Source: Fortiea sp. LEGE XX443
GTDB lineage: Bacteria > Cyanobacteriota > Cyanobacteriia > Cyanobacteriales > Nostocaceae
DNA: 64,000 nucleotides
Direction of reading: 5' to 3'
NCBI RefSeq assembly: GCF_015206815.1
Contig: NZ_JADEXZ010000003.1
Location: 62,001 to 126,000 of the forward strand
Shown here: in pieces, positions 45,845-55,215 of the stretch
How positions within the stretch are numbered: the first letter of the stretch is position 1
Layout of the letters: each line of letters begins with the position of its first letter
Made by a program: the position numbers and the translations under genes
Notes under the pieces: model-generated
Databases searched by the model: none
The model's input: only the letters and a program-made list of their open reading frames with translations
Told to the model about the DNA's origin: nothing

Positions 45845-47029
45845 ATGTCTGAGGTGCATAGTCCGGCAATTGTATATATTTCTCCTGCGGAATTGGTAGT
45901 TCATCCGAAGCTGATAGAAATATACGGTGAAAATGAGGTTCGTCCCGCTTTGGAAAAAAGTATCTCGGAAAAAGGGATTCTGGAATCTTTAAAGGTATCT
46001 GCACGCACTGGTGTAAATGTAGTCTTAGCAGGTAAGTGTCGTTTGCAGATAGCCCGCCAGTTGGGAATTTCTGCTGTGAAAGTAGAATTTGTCGAGTCTA
46101 GTTCGCCTGAAGAAGATTTGAAATTAGTGCTTGATTTTAATCTCCACCGCGAAGGCGGAAAGACTCATTACCAAAAATTTCACGAAGGGCAGTACTGGGA
46201 GAGCGTACTTCGTCCCCAAGCGAAAGAAAGACAGAGGGAAAGCGCTCGTCGTTTGAATGAATCGAAGTATTCAAATTTGAATACTTCGATAGATGAGAGT
46301 AACTCTCAATTAAATAAGGGTAAACCTGTGATTCGGGAGGTATCAGAGAATCTAAAGATAAGTGTTGGCAGTTATCACAAGGGTAAAAAAGTTTTTGAAT
46401 ATATTTCTCAATTACGGGATTTGCAAAAATTTAAGGCAGTTGTTGCACTGGAGGCGGAATTTAACCGGAGTATTGATGCAGCTTACAAGTTTGTTTGCAA
46501 TCAAGATATCTGTAACCAGGTTATAGACCTGATTGAAGCAGATGAGATAGGTAGTATAAGTGATGGTATCGCTTGGATGCGGAATGGCGATCGCAATCCG
46601 TTTCGGCGTTTCCAAGTTGGTCAAGTATATCAATTTAAGGAAAGACTGCGGCCAGAGTTGGAAATCGTGGGGCGTGTTATTGGTATAACTAATGAATTTG
46701 TTGTGTTTGGATTGAGGAATTTAGTAAATATGAACCTAGAAATCGTGAATCTACGTCCGCGACAGATTGATGCGGAGTTGCAAGATGAACCATCTGCTGA
46801 ACAGAGAGCAAGAATTCTTCACTTAATGGAAAAGTTTAGGGATGTTTTTCCAGTTCAGGTATCTTTAGCTGAATTATTAAAACTACCAAATTTAACTGAT
46901 AAAGAGGAGGTTTTATTGCGGATGTATGAATCTGACGTATTTGAAAAAACTTGGGAGGACTATAAGAGCCAAATGCAAGCAATGGAAATGTCTTTAAATA
47001 GAAAAAAGGATAATATTCGTGCTGCATAG
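45845..47029 (+). CDS. ParB-like partition or DNA-binding protein
   Basis: ATG 45845 is chosen; an in-frame start at 45764 would add 27 unrelated residues. The N-terminal ParB-type domain reads VYISPAELVVHP, then GILESLKVSARTG and LAGKCRLQIARQLG, where GKCR (63-66) stands at the GERR position of CTP-binding ParB proteins, and FNLHREGGKTHYQKFHE. Residues about 130-190 may hold a helix-turn-helix (REVSENLKISVGSYHKGKKV). It differs from standard ParB in the GERR motif. It is not next to either ParA-like gene (51505 and 52437), and is nearer the Rep gene. It may be a regulator of copy number or partition. Confidence 0.7.
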   Translation: MSEVHSPAIVYISPAELVVHPKLIEIYGENEVRPALEKSISEKGILESLKVSARTGVNVVLAGKCRLQIARQLGISAVKVEFVESSSPEEDLKLVLDFNLHREGGKTHYQKFHEGQYWESVLRPQAKERQRESARRLNESKYSNLNTSIDESNSQLNKGKPVIREVSENLKISVGSYHKGKKVFEYISQLRDLQKFKAVVALEAEFNRSIDAAYKFVCNQDICNQVIDLIEADEIGSISDGIAWMRNGDRNPFRRFQVGQVYQFKERLRPELEIVGRVIGITNEFVVFGLRNLVNMNLEIVNLRPRQIDAELQDEPSAEQRARILHLMEKFRDVFPVQVSLAELLKLPNLTDKEEVLLRMYESDVFEKTWEDYKSQMQAMEMSLNRKKDNIRAA

Positions 47030-47586
47030 GTAGCTGTGAGCAGTTAATCTAGCAGAGAATTTATCCCACAATTTAACGTTACCTAATAGATTAGCATCTC
47101 AATACTGATTGCAGTACGAGTTCATATTTTGGGTGCTGAACTTGTATGGATATATTTGACTGTTTTGTGTTTTTAAATTCGTTGGTGGAGTGTAATTTCA
47201 TCTTCACCCATTGTACTAACCTCTGCCAGTTTTTGGTGACACTTTTAGGTGTTACTAGCTTTGCATTCTTATTCCAAAACTATTTTCTAGATTTAGTAAC
47301 AACTTCGCTAGAACTGACGTATTTAAATAGCTCTCAAAAAAAAGTTGGGTAGCCGCATTGTTGTTGGTGAAGCGTGTTGGACTAAATCTTAGCCTAAGCC
47401 TACGTATGTCTAAGCCTAAACAAGTGTAACCTCTGTTTGCTTTCAACCACGAGACGATTACCAGTCGTCTCCAACAAGCGGATAACCAACCGCTTCTTAA
47501 TAAAACAAAAATTTCAAATTTAGGCTAACACATTTTGACCAACAGCGAGGCTACCTGATGCACTAAAACCATCAGGACAGTCACTC
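47030..47586 (+). promoter_or_regulatory. leader of the Rep gene with three hairpins and repeated AAGCCTA; candidate control or origin region
   Basis: No gene is seen apart from a doubtful 68-residue frame at 47146. Near 47390-47420 the units TTAGCCTAA, AAGCCTA and TAAGCCTAA are close together, and an inverted copy TTAGGCTAA lies near 47520-47528. Three hairpins follow: GAGACGA/TCGTCTC (47451-47471, loop TTACCAG), AAGCGG/CCGCTT (47476-47495), and CCTGATG/CATCAGG (47554-47576). They end 10 bases before the Rep ATG. The set fits a structured mRNA leader or antisense-RNA control of a Rep gene, or short iterons of an origin. Confidence 0.45.
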
Positions 47587-49788
47587 ATGTTCCAAGAAGA
47601 TTTCGGGGCAGATGTTGATAACAGGCCCCAATTAAGTCTTTCACAGCCTGCAAAAAAGAAAATTAAACCCCACCTACCCGCAGAATCTGTGGGTAAACGC
47701 TACGTAGAGCGTTTTTGGCATCCATTTGGGGCGATAGTTGCCCCTTCTTTAGTAGAAGGTGCAAAACCAGCATGGCGCACTATCGATTATTACCTGCAAC
47801 CTTCCCAACTGTGGAAGCTGCACCAAGATAACTCAAAACTAGTAGGTCTGCGTTTTGACAACACAACCCGTTACGCCACAATCGATTTAGACTTTTTTGG
47901 TGACTACCATAACATTGAATCTATAAATCGCATCAAAGCGGCACTAGAGGACATTGGCATAGTCGATATCGTCATTCTCCAGTCCAGCTTTAGTGGTGGT
48001 TATCACTTGATTTTAAACTTTGCATCTCCCCTGCCTACCTTTGCCCTAGCTTGCGCTTTAGAAATTACTTTGAGAAATGCAGGCTTTATCTTGCGCCAAG
48101 GACACCTAGAAATCTTCCCCAATACTAAACCATATAGTGCTAAACAAATAACCAACTACAAAGCCATCCGTTGTCCTATGCAACCGGGTAGTGGGTCATT
48201 TTTACTTGATGATGACCTACAACCAATTAGCGATTCCGTTTCTATCTTCCTCGATTATTGCGATCGCGCAGCCAGTCGGCAAGATTTAACCAAATTAAAA
48301 CGGGTAGCAAACAAAGCCAAAAAACAAATTGCACAGGAGAGATATCGTAAGCAAGAGTCTGCTGATGCTGCACAGTGGCGTGCCAACTGGGAAGAAATAA
48401 TTGCGATCGGTTGGACAGGACAAGGACAAACAAACACCCTCCTACAAATCTTTGCAGGCTACGGAATCGTCTTTCTAGACTTAAGAGGCGATAAATTAGT
48501 CGAATTTTGCCTCTCCACCGCAATTAACGCCCCTGGCTATAAGCAATATTGCCGACACCAACATGAAATCGAAGCTAGAGTACGGCATTGGGTAGAATGC
48601 ACAATTCGTAACAAATGGTACAGTGCCTACGTTAGTTATCCGGAACGGCTGTTGGGTACATTCGCCAACACATTTGCAGAAGCAATAGCAGGTGTTAGTA
48701 GGATCGATCAACCCAAAGATAACGTAATTCCATTTGACCGTCGCCACCAACAGAACTGGGAACGCAGCCAACAAGCCCAAAGACGCATCCAGATAGTAGT
48801 AACAGCAATAGAGTGGGATAGTGGATTACCAGCAGGGGCTACTGAACGGGCAAAAGCTATACGTGCTGAGTATAAACGCCGCTTTAACAAAACTGTCTCT
48901 CAAGAGACACTACAAAAGCACTTACATTTGTGGCATCCCACACGCTACATTTTAGACCCTTGGGCAGAAAATAGCTTAAACCCTTATCAATCAAGTGAGA
49001 ACGGGCAATTTTACGAATTTCAAAGCTCATTTGTAAAACACGATACTCAAAATCCTTGTGGAATAAGTAATTACGTTCATTCTTTTTATATGAAGGTCTT
49101 TTGTAAGTGTTTACCTCCTGCTGCTACAGCCCCCCAAGGGCTGGAGTCAGCAGAGGTAGTTGAACAACCCGATGTTTCTCAGTCAGACTCAGATCTAATC
49201 CAGCCTGCGGAAAATCTTGAATTTATAAATTCTTTTAATACTGCTGAAATTGATTCAAATAAAAGCAGTATTAAATTAGAGAATTCAGTTCATACAAATA
49301 TTTTACAATCAAATCAATTCAGTTCTGATCAGGATTTTATATACCTGTGTAGCTCCGGCACGTCGTCAAAAACTGATAATCAAAACTTATCTAACACGGA
49401 GGATAACGGGTTGGGTGTAGTTTCGATACCTGCTGCGGTTCCACTAGAACAACCAATCCAAAACGCCAACAACGGCTTACAGGGTGCATCTGTTGGTGAC
49501 GAGACTGCTGATGTTTCCTACCGCATTGAGGAACTCAAGCGAGTGACAAAACTACGGCTAATGGCTTTAACCCAAGTTAAGGCTAAGGTGCGCCAATACT
49601 GCGTAATCACGGGACATATTCTCAGCACTCAAGAACGCGATCGCTTAGAGCAACGTGCCAAAATGCAATTCTACCTCGATTTGGGTAACGAAACTTTAAT
49701 TGCAGAAGCTAACGAGTGGGCGGCTGCCAATCCTGGATGTTTACCATTTTCCTTGGAGTTGGAGAGCGAAAAATTTTGGGAAAGATGA
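47587..49788 (+). CDS. plasmid replication protein with an archaeo-eukaryotic-primase-like domain
   Basis: The 733-residue protein has the primase signature: ATIDLDFFGD with D100 and D102 (DxD), and SSFSGGYHLILNF with H140 (sxH motif). This is the active-site arrangement of AEP primases found in plasmid Rep proteins. Residues about 240-350 contain a helical bundle and a WTGQGQTNTLLQIF segment, as in primase-associated domains. From about 480 the chain is low complexity, then helical again at the C-terminus (RIEELKRVTKLRLMALTQVK). It is the best candidate for the replication initiator/primase of this plasmid. Confidence 0.7.
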   Translation: MFQEDFGADVDNRPQLSLSQPAKKKIKPHLPAESVGKRYVERFWHPFGAIVAPSLVEGAKPAWRTIDYYLQPSQLWKLHQDNSKLVGLRFDNTTRYATIDLDFFGDYHNIESINRIKAALEDIGIVDIVILQSSFSGGYHLILNFASPLPTFALACALEITLRNAGFILRQGHLEIFPNTKPYSAKQITNYKAIRCPMQPGSGSFLLDDDLQPISDSVSIFLDYCDRAASRQDLTKLKRVANKAKKQIAQERYRKQESADAAQWRANWEEIIAIGWTGQGQTNTLLQIFAGYGIVFLDLRGDKLVEFCLSTAINAPGYKQYCRHQHEIEARVRHWVECTIRNKWYSAYVSYPERLLGTFANTFAEAIAGVSRIDQPKDNVIPFDRRHQQNWERSQQAQRRIQIVVTAIEWDSGLPAGATERAKAIRAEYKRRFNKTVSQETLQKHLHLWHPTRYILDPWAENSLNPYQSSENGQFYEFQSSFVKHDTQNPCGISNYVHSFYMKVFCKCLPPAATAPQGLESAEVVEQPDVSQSDSDLIQPAENLEFINSFNTAEIDSNKSSIKLENSVHTNILQSNQFSSDQDFIYLCSSGTSSKTDNQNLSNTEDNGLGVVSIPAAVPLEQPIQNANNGLQGASVGDETADVSYRIEELKRVTKLRLMALTQVKAKVRQYCVITGHILSTQERDRLEQRAKMQFYLDLGNETLIAEANEWAAANPGCLPFSLELESEKFWER

Positions 49789-49910
49789 GGGACATCAGGC
49801 GGTAAGATGTTTGGTATTTTAGACTTTAACTGCACAAAAAGAGGTGATTCAGCTTTACAGAAGTTATTATACTTGTGAGTAAAATTTGGTACAAAAATAT
49901 AGAAGGAGAT

Positions 49911-50192
49911 ATGAAAGATATCTTAATGGAAAAACTGTTTAATCAAGCAGTTGAACCAATCTTCCAAGCCAACAATTTAACTAAATATTCAGCACTCAAA
50001 CAAAGAGAGGATGAATTTAAATCATTGTTTAATATTGAATTAGCAGAATACGTGGACTCGAAAAGAGGATTTAATTTTTCTCTATTTATCCGCGACTTTT
50101 TAAGTGAAGATTGCTTGCCGTACAGGGATGCTATTCAGCAAAAATATGGAGAGCGGGCAGCAGATTTGATTGGGGAATTAATTTGTATTTGA
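49911..50192 (+). CDS. hypothetical protein, 93 residues
   Basis: ATG 49911 is chosen because AGAAGGAGA lies at 7 bases before it; the GTG at 49875 has none. The protein is mixed alpha-helical and acidic/basic balanced (FNQAVEPIFQANNLTKYSAL, then SLFIRDFLSEDCLPYRDAI), with no membrane segment. No family recognised. It lies about 120 bases after the Rep gene and converges with the Rpn-like gene. Confidence 0.5.
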   Translation: MKDILMEKLFNQAVEPIFQANNLTKYSALKQREDEFKSLFNIELAEYVDSKRGFNFSLFIRDFLSEDCLPYRDAIQQKYGERAADLIGELICI

Positions 50193-50261
50193 AAGCAAAA
50201 AAAAGTTGGCTGGTAGTTAGAATTTATGACTATACGGTCAGCATTCCGTGCAACTTTAAAA

Positions 50262-51203
50262 CTATGTATTTGTATCTTCCTGACTTAATTGTTGCTCAAA
50301 CTCAGATATTGAACCTGTAGTTACTGCTTTTTCTAACAATTGATTCAATAACTCAATATCATATAATTTATTTAATTTTTCTACTAATTCAGTAGAAACA
50401 TCTTTAAATCGAATTGTTAGGATTTGAGCAATATATTTCTGGGTAGCTTCTGCTATACCTATACGTTCTATGCTTGTCATGTATGTCATTTGCTGTTCAG
50501 CCTCAAAACGCTCCAATTCTGCTTTGAAATTTAAGTCTAACTCCGGTGGTAGAGTCATTAATCTGTCTAGCAACCGGAAGATTTGCTGGATTTTATCTCT
50601 ACTATAGCCTAACTCATACATTCGTTTAATTAAGCTCAACTTCCACTGCAATCGGCCTGCTAAATCTTGAGTTGTCGCTTGTGTCCGCAGGTGCGCCATC
50701 ACCAGAACGGCAAAAGGACTATCACTTTGTTCTAATTCTGACCAACGAGATTCATAGTCCAGTAGCTTGACAATGGGAAATTGAAGACTAAGGCGACATC
50801 CCCAACGACCATAACTATACTCTTGTGGTCGCCAGTTGGCTTGATTATCCCCCAGAATTGCCAAGCTAACAACTTCTTGGTTATAACGGTCAAAGATTCT
50901 GTAGTGGTAAGAAAACATCCGTTTAGTGAAGTTGGGATCTACTTGACTTTGAATTTCCAGGTGAATCAGCAACCAAGTTTCCTTTCCATTTTTTAGCCAA
51001 ACTTTGATTAGCTTATCGACAAATTGTTTACCAATTTCAGATTCTCTTATCAATTGTTGCAATTCTTGATCGAGAAAATCATAGCCTCGTTCCCAATCAA
51101 TTTCTGCTTTAATATCTGGAAAGAAAAATGAAAGAAACGCTTCAAAATATTGTTCTACACCTTCCTTCCAAGCACCATCATAATCAGCTCGTACTTCACT
51201 CAT
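50262..51203 (-). CDS. Rpn-family PD-(D/E)XK nuclease (putative transposase / recombination-promoting nuclease)
   Basis: The 313-residue protein has the start AWKEGVEQYFEAFLSFFFPD and LIHLEIQSQVDPNFTKRMFSYHYRI, the hallmark of the cyanobacterial Rpn/DUF4351-type family, in which E and Q of xExQ act in the PD-(D/E)XK active site. The C-terminal region contains TQKYIAQILTIRF and VSTELVEKLNKLYDIELLNQLL, typical of DUF4351. These genes occur in many copies in cyanobacteria. The role is unclear; some Rpn proteins promote recombination or act in phage defence. It is alone on its strand here. Confidence 0.75.
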   Translation of the reverse strand: MSEVRADYDGAWKEGVEQYFEAFLSFFFPDIKAEIDWERGYDFLDQELQQLIRESEIGKQFVDKLIKVWLKNGKETWLLIHLEIQSQVDPNFTKRMFSYHYRIFDRYNQEVVSLAILGDNQANWRPQEYSYGRWGCRLSLQFPIVKLLDYESRWSELEQSDSPFAVLVMAHLRTQATTQDLAGRLQWKLSLIKRMYELGYSRDKIQQIFRLLDRLMTLPPELDLNFKAELERFEAEQQMTYMTSIERIGIAEATQKYIAQILTIRFKDVSTELVEKLNKLYDIELLNQLLEKAVTTGSISEFEQQLSQEDTNT

Positions 51204-51504
51204 AGATTATTTCCGATCAAAATATCATAATGCCCTTTTTGAAAGTCAAGTTACTTTAAACGACATAAAATTTATGACTAATTTACATATCAACAAATGT
51301 TGTTTTAATGTGGAATTTTTTTGCTTGGCTTTTTGAGCGAGAGGTTGCATACTCAAAGTAGTTTATTCAAAATAAATTAGGAAAATTTTATTGAGCAATA
51401 TAGTTGCTGATTTTTCTATTTTATTAATTTTTGTTTACAAATTTAAAAATTTAGATTGATATTAATCTAATACAACAAAGTTTATTTACTTTGTAAACAA
51501 TATT
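51204..51504. promoter_or_regulatory. AT-rich divergent region upstream of the ParA-like genes
   Basis: No gene is seen. It is strongly AT-rich, with several runs of A and T, and TTTGTAAACAA-type half-sites near the ATG of the first ParA-like gene (51486-51505). It separates the Rpn-like gene from the ParA-like pair. A partition site could lie here, but I see no clear iterons. Confidence 0.35.
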
Positions 51505-52413
51505 ATGCCTCGAAAAAATAAAGAACAACCAGCCATGTCAAACAATACTTCTTCCAATAGTAATAGTAAGCCTCAAAAGCGACTGATAATTATAACAGGT
51601 GATAAAGGTGGCGTGGGTAAAAGTACCTTTGCACGAGCAATATTTCAACTTTACATTAATAAAAATTTACCCTGTGTTGCTTATGAAGCCGACTTAAGGA
51701 ATCCTCAGATAGAAAGATATTTTCAAAAAGATTACCGCCCTATAATACGTTATATTGATATCTTTCATAGAGGTGGTGCTGATGATTTATTAATTAATCT
51801 AGATGAGAGTGATTGTCCTATCACATTATTAGACTTACCTGCACAATCTGGAGGTTTCTTTGAAAGTTATGTCAAAGAGCTTGCATTTTTTGAAGTTTTA
51901 AAAACTGAAATTAATTGTCGAGTGACAATGGTTTCAGTGATTAGTAGAGTTCTTGACTCTATAAATGTTTTAGAAAAACTTCGTGAACTTTGTAAAGACC
52001 AAGTAGATTATATTGTTGTCAAAAATCTCTTTCATGGTGAAGAAGAAAAGTTTGAGCGATATAATGACTCTTCCCTACGTCAGAATATGCTTGCAGAAGG
52101 TCTGATAGAACTTGTAATGCCAGATTTATTCTACAAATCTTATGACTTTCTTGACCGTCATGCTTTAACCTTTAATGAAGGTCAGACTCATAAAGAAACA
52201 AATATTGTAATTAAGTCAAGAATTAAATCTTGGGTTGCTGAGTTTGAAACGCAAATTAAGCCAGCATTTAATTTATTGGGTTTTGATATACAACCAGATG
52301 ACTGTTACTACCCAGCAGTTGTGGAAAAATCTAAAGAGCTTAGAGAAAACGAAGAAAAAGAAAAAGCTAAAAACCAAGATGCAAATTTATCATCTCAAGA
52401 TATAGCTGCTTAA
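51505..52413 (+). CDS. ParA-like ATPase (first of a pair)
   Basis: The 302-residue protein has the deviant Walker A DKGGVGKST at residues 33-41, including the signature lysine of ParA/MinD ATPases, then DLRNPQIERYF, and the Walker A' LDLPAQSGGFFESY. An N-terminal 25-residue tail is polar and disordered; ATG 51535 is an alternative start. It is followed by a related gene at 52437 and a membrane protein. No ParB-type gene is adjacent, so it may serve cargo positioning or transfer rather than classical partition. Confidence 0.75.
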   Translation: MPRKNKEQPAMSNNTSSNSNSKPQKRLIIITGDKGGVGKSTFARAIFQLYINKNLPCVAYEADLRNPQIERYFQKDYRPIIRYIDIFHRGGADDLLINLDESDCPITLLDLPAQSGGFFESYVKELAFFEVLKTEINCRVTMVSVISRVLDSINVLEKLRELCKDQVDYIVVKNLFHGEEEKFERYNDSSLRQNMLAEGLIELVMPDLFYKSYDFLDRHALTFNEGQTHKETNIVIKSRIKSWVAEFETQIKPAFNLLGFDIQPDDCYYPAVVEKSKELRENEEKEKAKNQDANLSSQDIAA

Positions 52414-52436
52414 TTGAATAGTTTGCTTGGTTGATT

Positions 52437-53243
52437 ATGTTTAAAAAGCGTTTTGTAATTACATCGGGTGATGCTCGTGTGGGTAAGTCCACAGCTTCTA
52501 GGCTCTTGCTGGAATTGTACTTGAAAAGTAAATGCAATGCGCGTGTTTTCTACCACGGTTATCGTAACAAACTGTCGATGTATAAATCAAAAGGTTTTGA
52601 AATAAACCATTTGGGATTGTCTAGGGGCGATTCAGATAGATTATTACTAGACTTAGAAATGTTTCCAAATATTGATGTAGTTTTGACAGATATGCCAGGT
52701 CAAAACCATCAAGAGTTAAAGTTTTTTGATAAAGATATTTCACTGATAGGAAATCTTAACCATCTCGGATATCGCGTTACTTTCTTGCACCCGATATCAC
52801 ATCGTAAAGACTGTGTTGAAGATTATCTTGAGGATTTATACAACCATTTTGGTAGTCAAGTTGACTATGTTGTTATCAAAAACTATTACTTTGGCAAGCA
52901 ATTTCGATACTATGAAGGTAGTAGATTCCAAGCTGATATTAAAAAATTAAATGGCTTAGAGCTAGTTTTGGGGGGATTGCATAACGAATTTTACGATTTG
53001 CTTGAGGATACTGGTTTACCCTATGCTCAACTTATTGAAAGTAACTCGCCTCTTAATACTATTCAGCGTTCGATAGTATTTAACTGGATGGAGAATTTTC
53101 ATAACTCCATTGTGACTAATGAGATAGCTACTAATTATTTAGGATTAGGTAATCACTGTACAGAACTAGCTTCTGTAGGTACAAATCAACAACATCCTTC
53201 CAATTTTGATGTAAATGAAGATATTGAATCTGAAGAATGGTAA
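52437..53243 (+). CDS. ParA-like P-loop protein without the signature lysine (second of a pair)
   Basis: ATG 52437 is used; the frame could start at TTG 52431. The P-loop GDARVGKST (residues 11-19) resembles the first gene's GDKGGVGKST, but the KGG that defines ParA is replaced by ARV. The switch-like segment VVLTDMPGQNHQEL matches LLDLPAQSGG. Several other segments align with the first gene (FYHGYRNKLSMYKSKGF, then VTFLHPISHRKDCVEDYL against VTMVSVISRVLDSINVL), so it is a diverged paralogue. It may form a heterodimer with the first protein. Confidence 0.7.
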   Translation: MFKKRFVITSGDARVGKSTASRLLLELYLKSKCNARVFYHGYRNKLSMYKSKGFEINHLGLSRGDSDRLLLDLEMFPNIDVVLTDMPGQNHQELKFFDKDISLIGNLNHLGYRVTFLHPISHRKDCVEDYLEDLYNHFGSQVDYVVIKNYYFGKQFRYYEGSRFQADIKKLNGLELVLGGLHNEFYDLLEDTGLPYAQLIESNSPLNTIQRSIVFNWMENFHNSIVTNEIATNYLGLGNHCTELASVGTNQQHPSNFDVNEDIESEEW

Positions 53244-53298
53244 GTATGAGCTTTACCAAATTGACAGTGAGGTTTTAAATTGACTGTTTAAACAACCT

Positions 53299-53919
53299 AT
53301 GACCAATATTGCAAAAGTTGTTGAAAAAGTTATTGCAGAATATTCTGAAGAAAAGAAAGCAGAGGTTACTGATTGGATACTTAAATTAGGCGTTCGACCT
53401 GATGATCCCTTGTTTAACCTATATGCGGAACTAGGTACAACCCAATTTGCGTTGCAGCAACTACCAGGTAGGCTTGACTCGCTTGTGGTGGGTTGGACTG
53501 ACATGGTGGACGATAAGTTAAATAGTGCTTCTAAGGTGGCAATACAACAACAAAAAAGTGCGATCGCCCAAGCCGCTAAGGATTTAATTAAGATGACTAA
53601 GCAAGCTGGTGGGGCATTGCCTCTCTTGGGCGTAAGTAATTGGCGATTGGCACAAGTAGCGGGAGTGTTGGGTTTTGTACTGGCTTTGGGATCTGTAATT
53701 GGTGTTTTTACATACAAAACTATTGCTGGAAGTGTAACTTTTCAGCAGGCGGCTTCTGGAACTGCTATTTTACAACCCGAAGATAAAAAGCTTCTGGATT
53801 GGGCTAAGTCCAATGAAGGTAAGGTAGCACGTAGTATTTATGTTAGAAACGCTGCCATCATTAAAACTTGCCGTCAGCAGAAGAAGTATTCAGGTGGCTG
53901 CATAATTGCAGTTGATTAA
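53299..53919 (+). CDS. single-pass membrane protein of a cyanobacterial plasmid family (DUF6753-like)
   Basis: The N-terminus DDPLFNLYAELGTTQFALQQ with a long helical part (SASKVAIQQQKSAIAQAAKD) precedes one membrane span, about residues 117-140 (LAQVAGVLGFVLALGSVIGV), and a C-terminal soluble tail with RQQKKYSGGC. I recognise the pattern from plasmid-encoded cyanobacterial proteins, probably DUF6753; that name is from memory and not verified. It is third after the ParA-like pair, and a membrane partner for them is plausible. Confidence 0.6.
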   Translation: MTNIAKVVEKVIAEYSEEKKAEVTDWILKLGVRPDDPLFNLYAELGTTQFALQQLPGRLDSLVVGWTDMVDDKLNSASKVAIQQQKSAIAQAAKDLIKMTKQAGGALPLLGVSNWRLAQVAGVLGFVLALGSVIGVFTYKTIAGSVTFQQAASGTAILQPEDKKLLDWAKSNEGKVARSIYVRNAAIIKTCRQQKKYSGGCIIAVD

Positions 53920-53923
53920 TTTT

Positions 53924-54712
53924 CTAGGCAACCCAGCCTTTGTATCCCTTATTACTCGTTTTAGCTGTATCCTTTTGACTATTTTGGTTGGTTTTGACTC
54001 TTGTGTGGGTTGCTTGAGTAACTTCTTCTTCGATTTTCATGTCTGCAAAGCTGAGGATTCCCAGGCGGATAGCTTCACGGATAGCGTTTAATCTATCTTT
54101 GACTCCCAACTTGATAAATGAATTATGTAAATATGACCTGACTGTACCTTCGGAAACATACATGACATTAGCAATTTCATTATTTTTCATGCCACCAGCC
54201 GCTAATTTGAGAACTGTAATTTCTTTATTAGAAAAATCACTTAACAAATCTAGTGAATCTCTATCGGCTGTGTCATTTGACCTAAGATTATCAATCAAAA
54301 TGCGATTAATAGTTGGGTCAATCCATGATTCATTATTGTATGCAGCCATTACTGCTTCAATGAATCTTTCTCCTACTTCTTCTCTGGCATTATTTTTACA
54401 GTAGTAGCAGTCTGCGCCATTACTAATTGCTGCGTTAATGGTATCTCGGCTGCTATTTGCAGTCATAACCACTATTTTAATTGACGTGTGTTTGCATTTG
54501 ATTAAACTTATGACATCAGTGCCATTGATATCAGGTAAATCAATATTTATCACCACGATATCTGGCTTTTGTTGGTCAACAATTTCTATTCCTTCTTTTC
54601 CGGTTTTAGCAAGGCCACATACCTGGATTTTACCAGTTTCAGATAATATCGCTGCCGCGCCAACCCTAGATATGTTCTCATTTTCAATGATGACAACATT
54701 AATAGGTTTCAT
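53924..54712 (-). CDS. NarL/LuxR-family response regulator with a degenerate receiver
   Basis: The receiver is residues 1-125 and the LuxR-type helix-turn-helix is about 160-225 (SNKEITVLKLAAGGMKNNEI and VSEGTVRSYLHNSFIKLGV). At the phosphoacceptor position there is Asn56 (VVINIDLPD) instead of Asp, and the acidic pocket residues are E10-N11 rather than two acids. Phosphorylation is therefore unlikely. The lysine of the YYCKNNA motif is present. An extra C-terminal tail (about 225-262) is polar. No histidine kinase is adjacent. It converges with the membrane protein gene at 53299. Confidence 0.85.
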   Translation of the reverse strand: MKPINVVIIENENISRVGAAAILSETGKIQVCGLAKTGKEGIEIVDQQKPDIVVINIDLPDINGTDVISLIKCKHTSIKIVVMTANSSRDTINAAISNGADCYYCKNNAREEVGERFIEAVMAAYNNESWIDPTINRILIDNLRSNDTADRDSLDLLSDFSNKEITVLKLAAGGMKNNEIANVMYVSEGTVRSYLHNSFIKLGVKDRLNAIREAIRLGILSFADMKIEEEVTQATHTRVKTNQNSQKDTAKTSNKGYKGWVA

Positions 54713-54968
54713 ATTACATACTGTTTGGTTTAGTATTGTCCCTGATAATAATACTTATACCACTTACTTTTTACTGTTTCTTAATCTTTACAGTTACTAT
54801 AAATTAATCAGCTTATTTAAAAACTTTATTTTTAATTTTAAAAAATTTACAAAGTGATTGGATGGTTTGTGTAGTTTTCATTAAGCAATCTATTTACTAG
54901 GCAATTTTATTGATCAGTTTTAGTTTTAATAGTATTTATCAAACTTAGGGAGTAATAAACGATTTTTT

Positions 54969-55214
54969 ATGAATTTAAATCAACTTTTAGGATGGATAGA
55001 AAATATTGTTGTTTGGTCTTTAATAGGAATGCTATGTTTGGTCGGGTTAGGCAGATTACCTGTTAACCCGACAAGTTTGTTTGACTTTACTGCGTCTTTT
55101 TACTATTTTTCTGTTGCGGTTGTTATTTGCCCCAAAACTCCCTTGAGTTTTAATAACAAGCTAGTTTTGGGGTTTATAGCTTTTTCTTATGGTGTGTGCT
55201 TTGGGTTGATTTAA
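54969..55214 (+). CDS. small two-pass membrane protein, 81 residues
   Basis: Hydrophobic segments lie at about residues 10-28 (IENIVVWSLIGMLCLVGLG) and 38-80 (FTASFYYFSVAVVICP and LGFIAFSYGVCFGLI), predicting two or three spans. It stops one base before the convergent gene at 55216. No family is recognised. The 256 bases before it (54713-54968) are AT-rich and without genes. Confidence 0.4.
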   Translation: MNLNQLLGWIENIVVWSLIGMLCLVGLGRLPVNPTSLFDFTASFYYFSVAVVICPKTPLSFNNKLVLGFIAFSYGVCFGLI

Positions 55215-55215
55215 T

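Noticed and set aside
47146-47352. A 68-residue hydrophobic frame upstream of the Rep gene
   Set aside because: It lies in the probable control region, has no ribosome site, and shows no family pattern.
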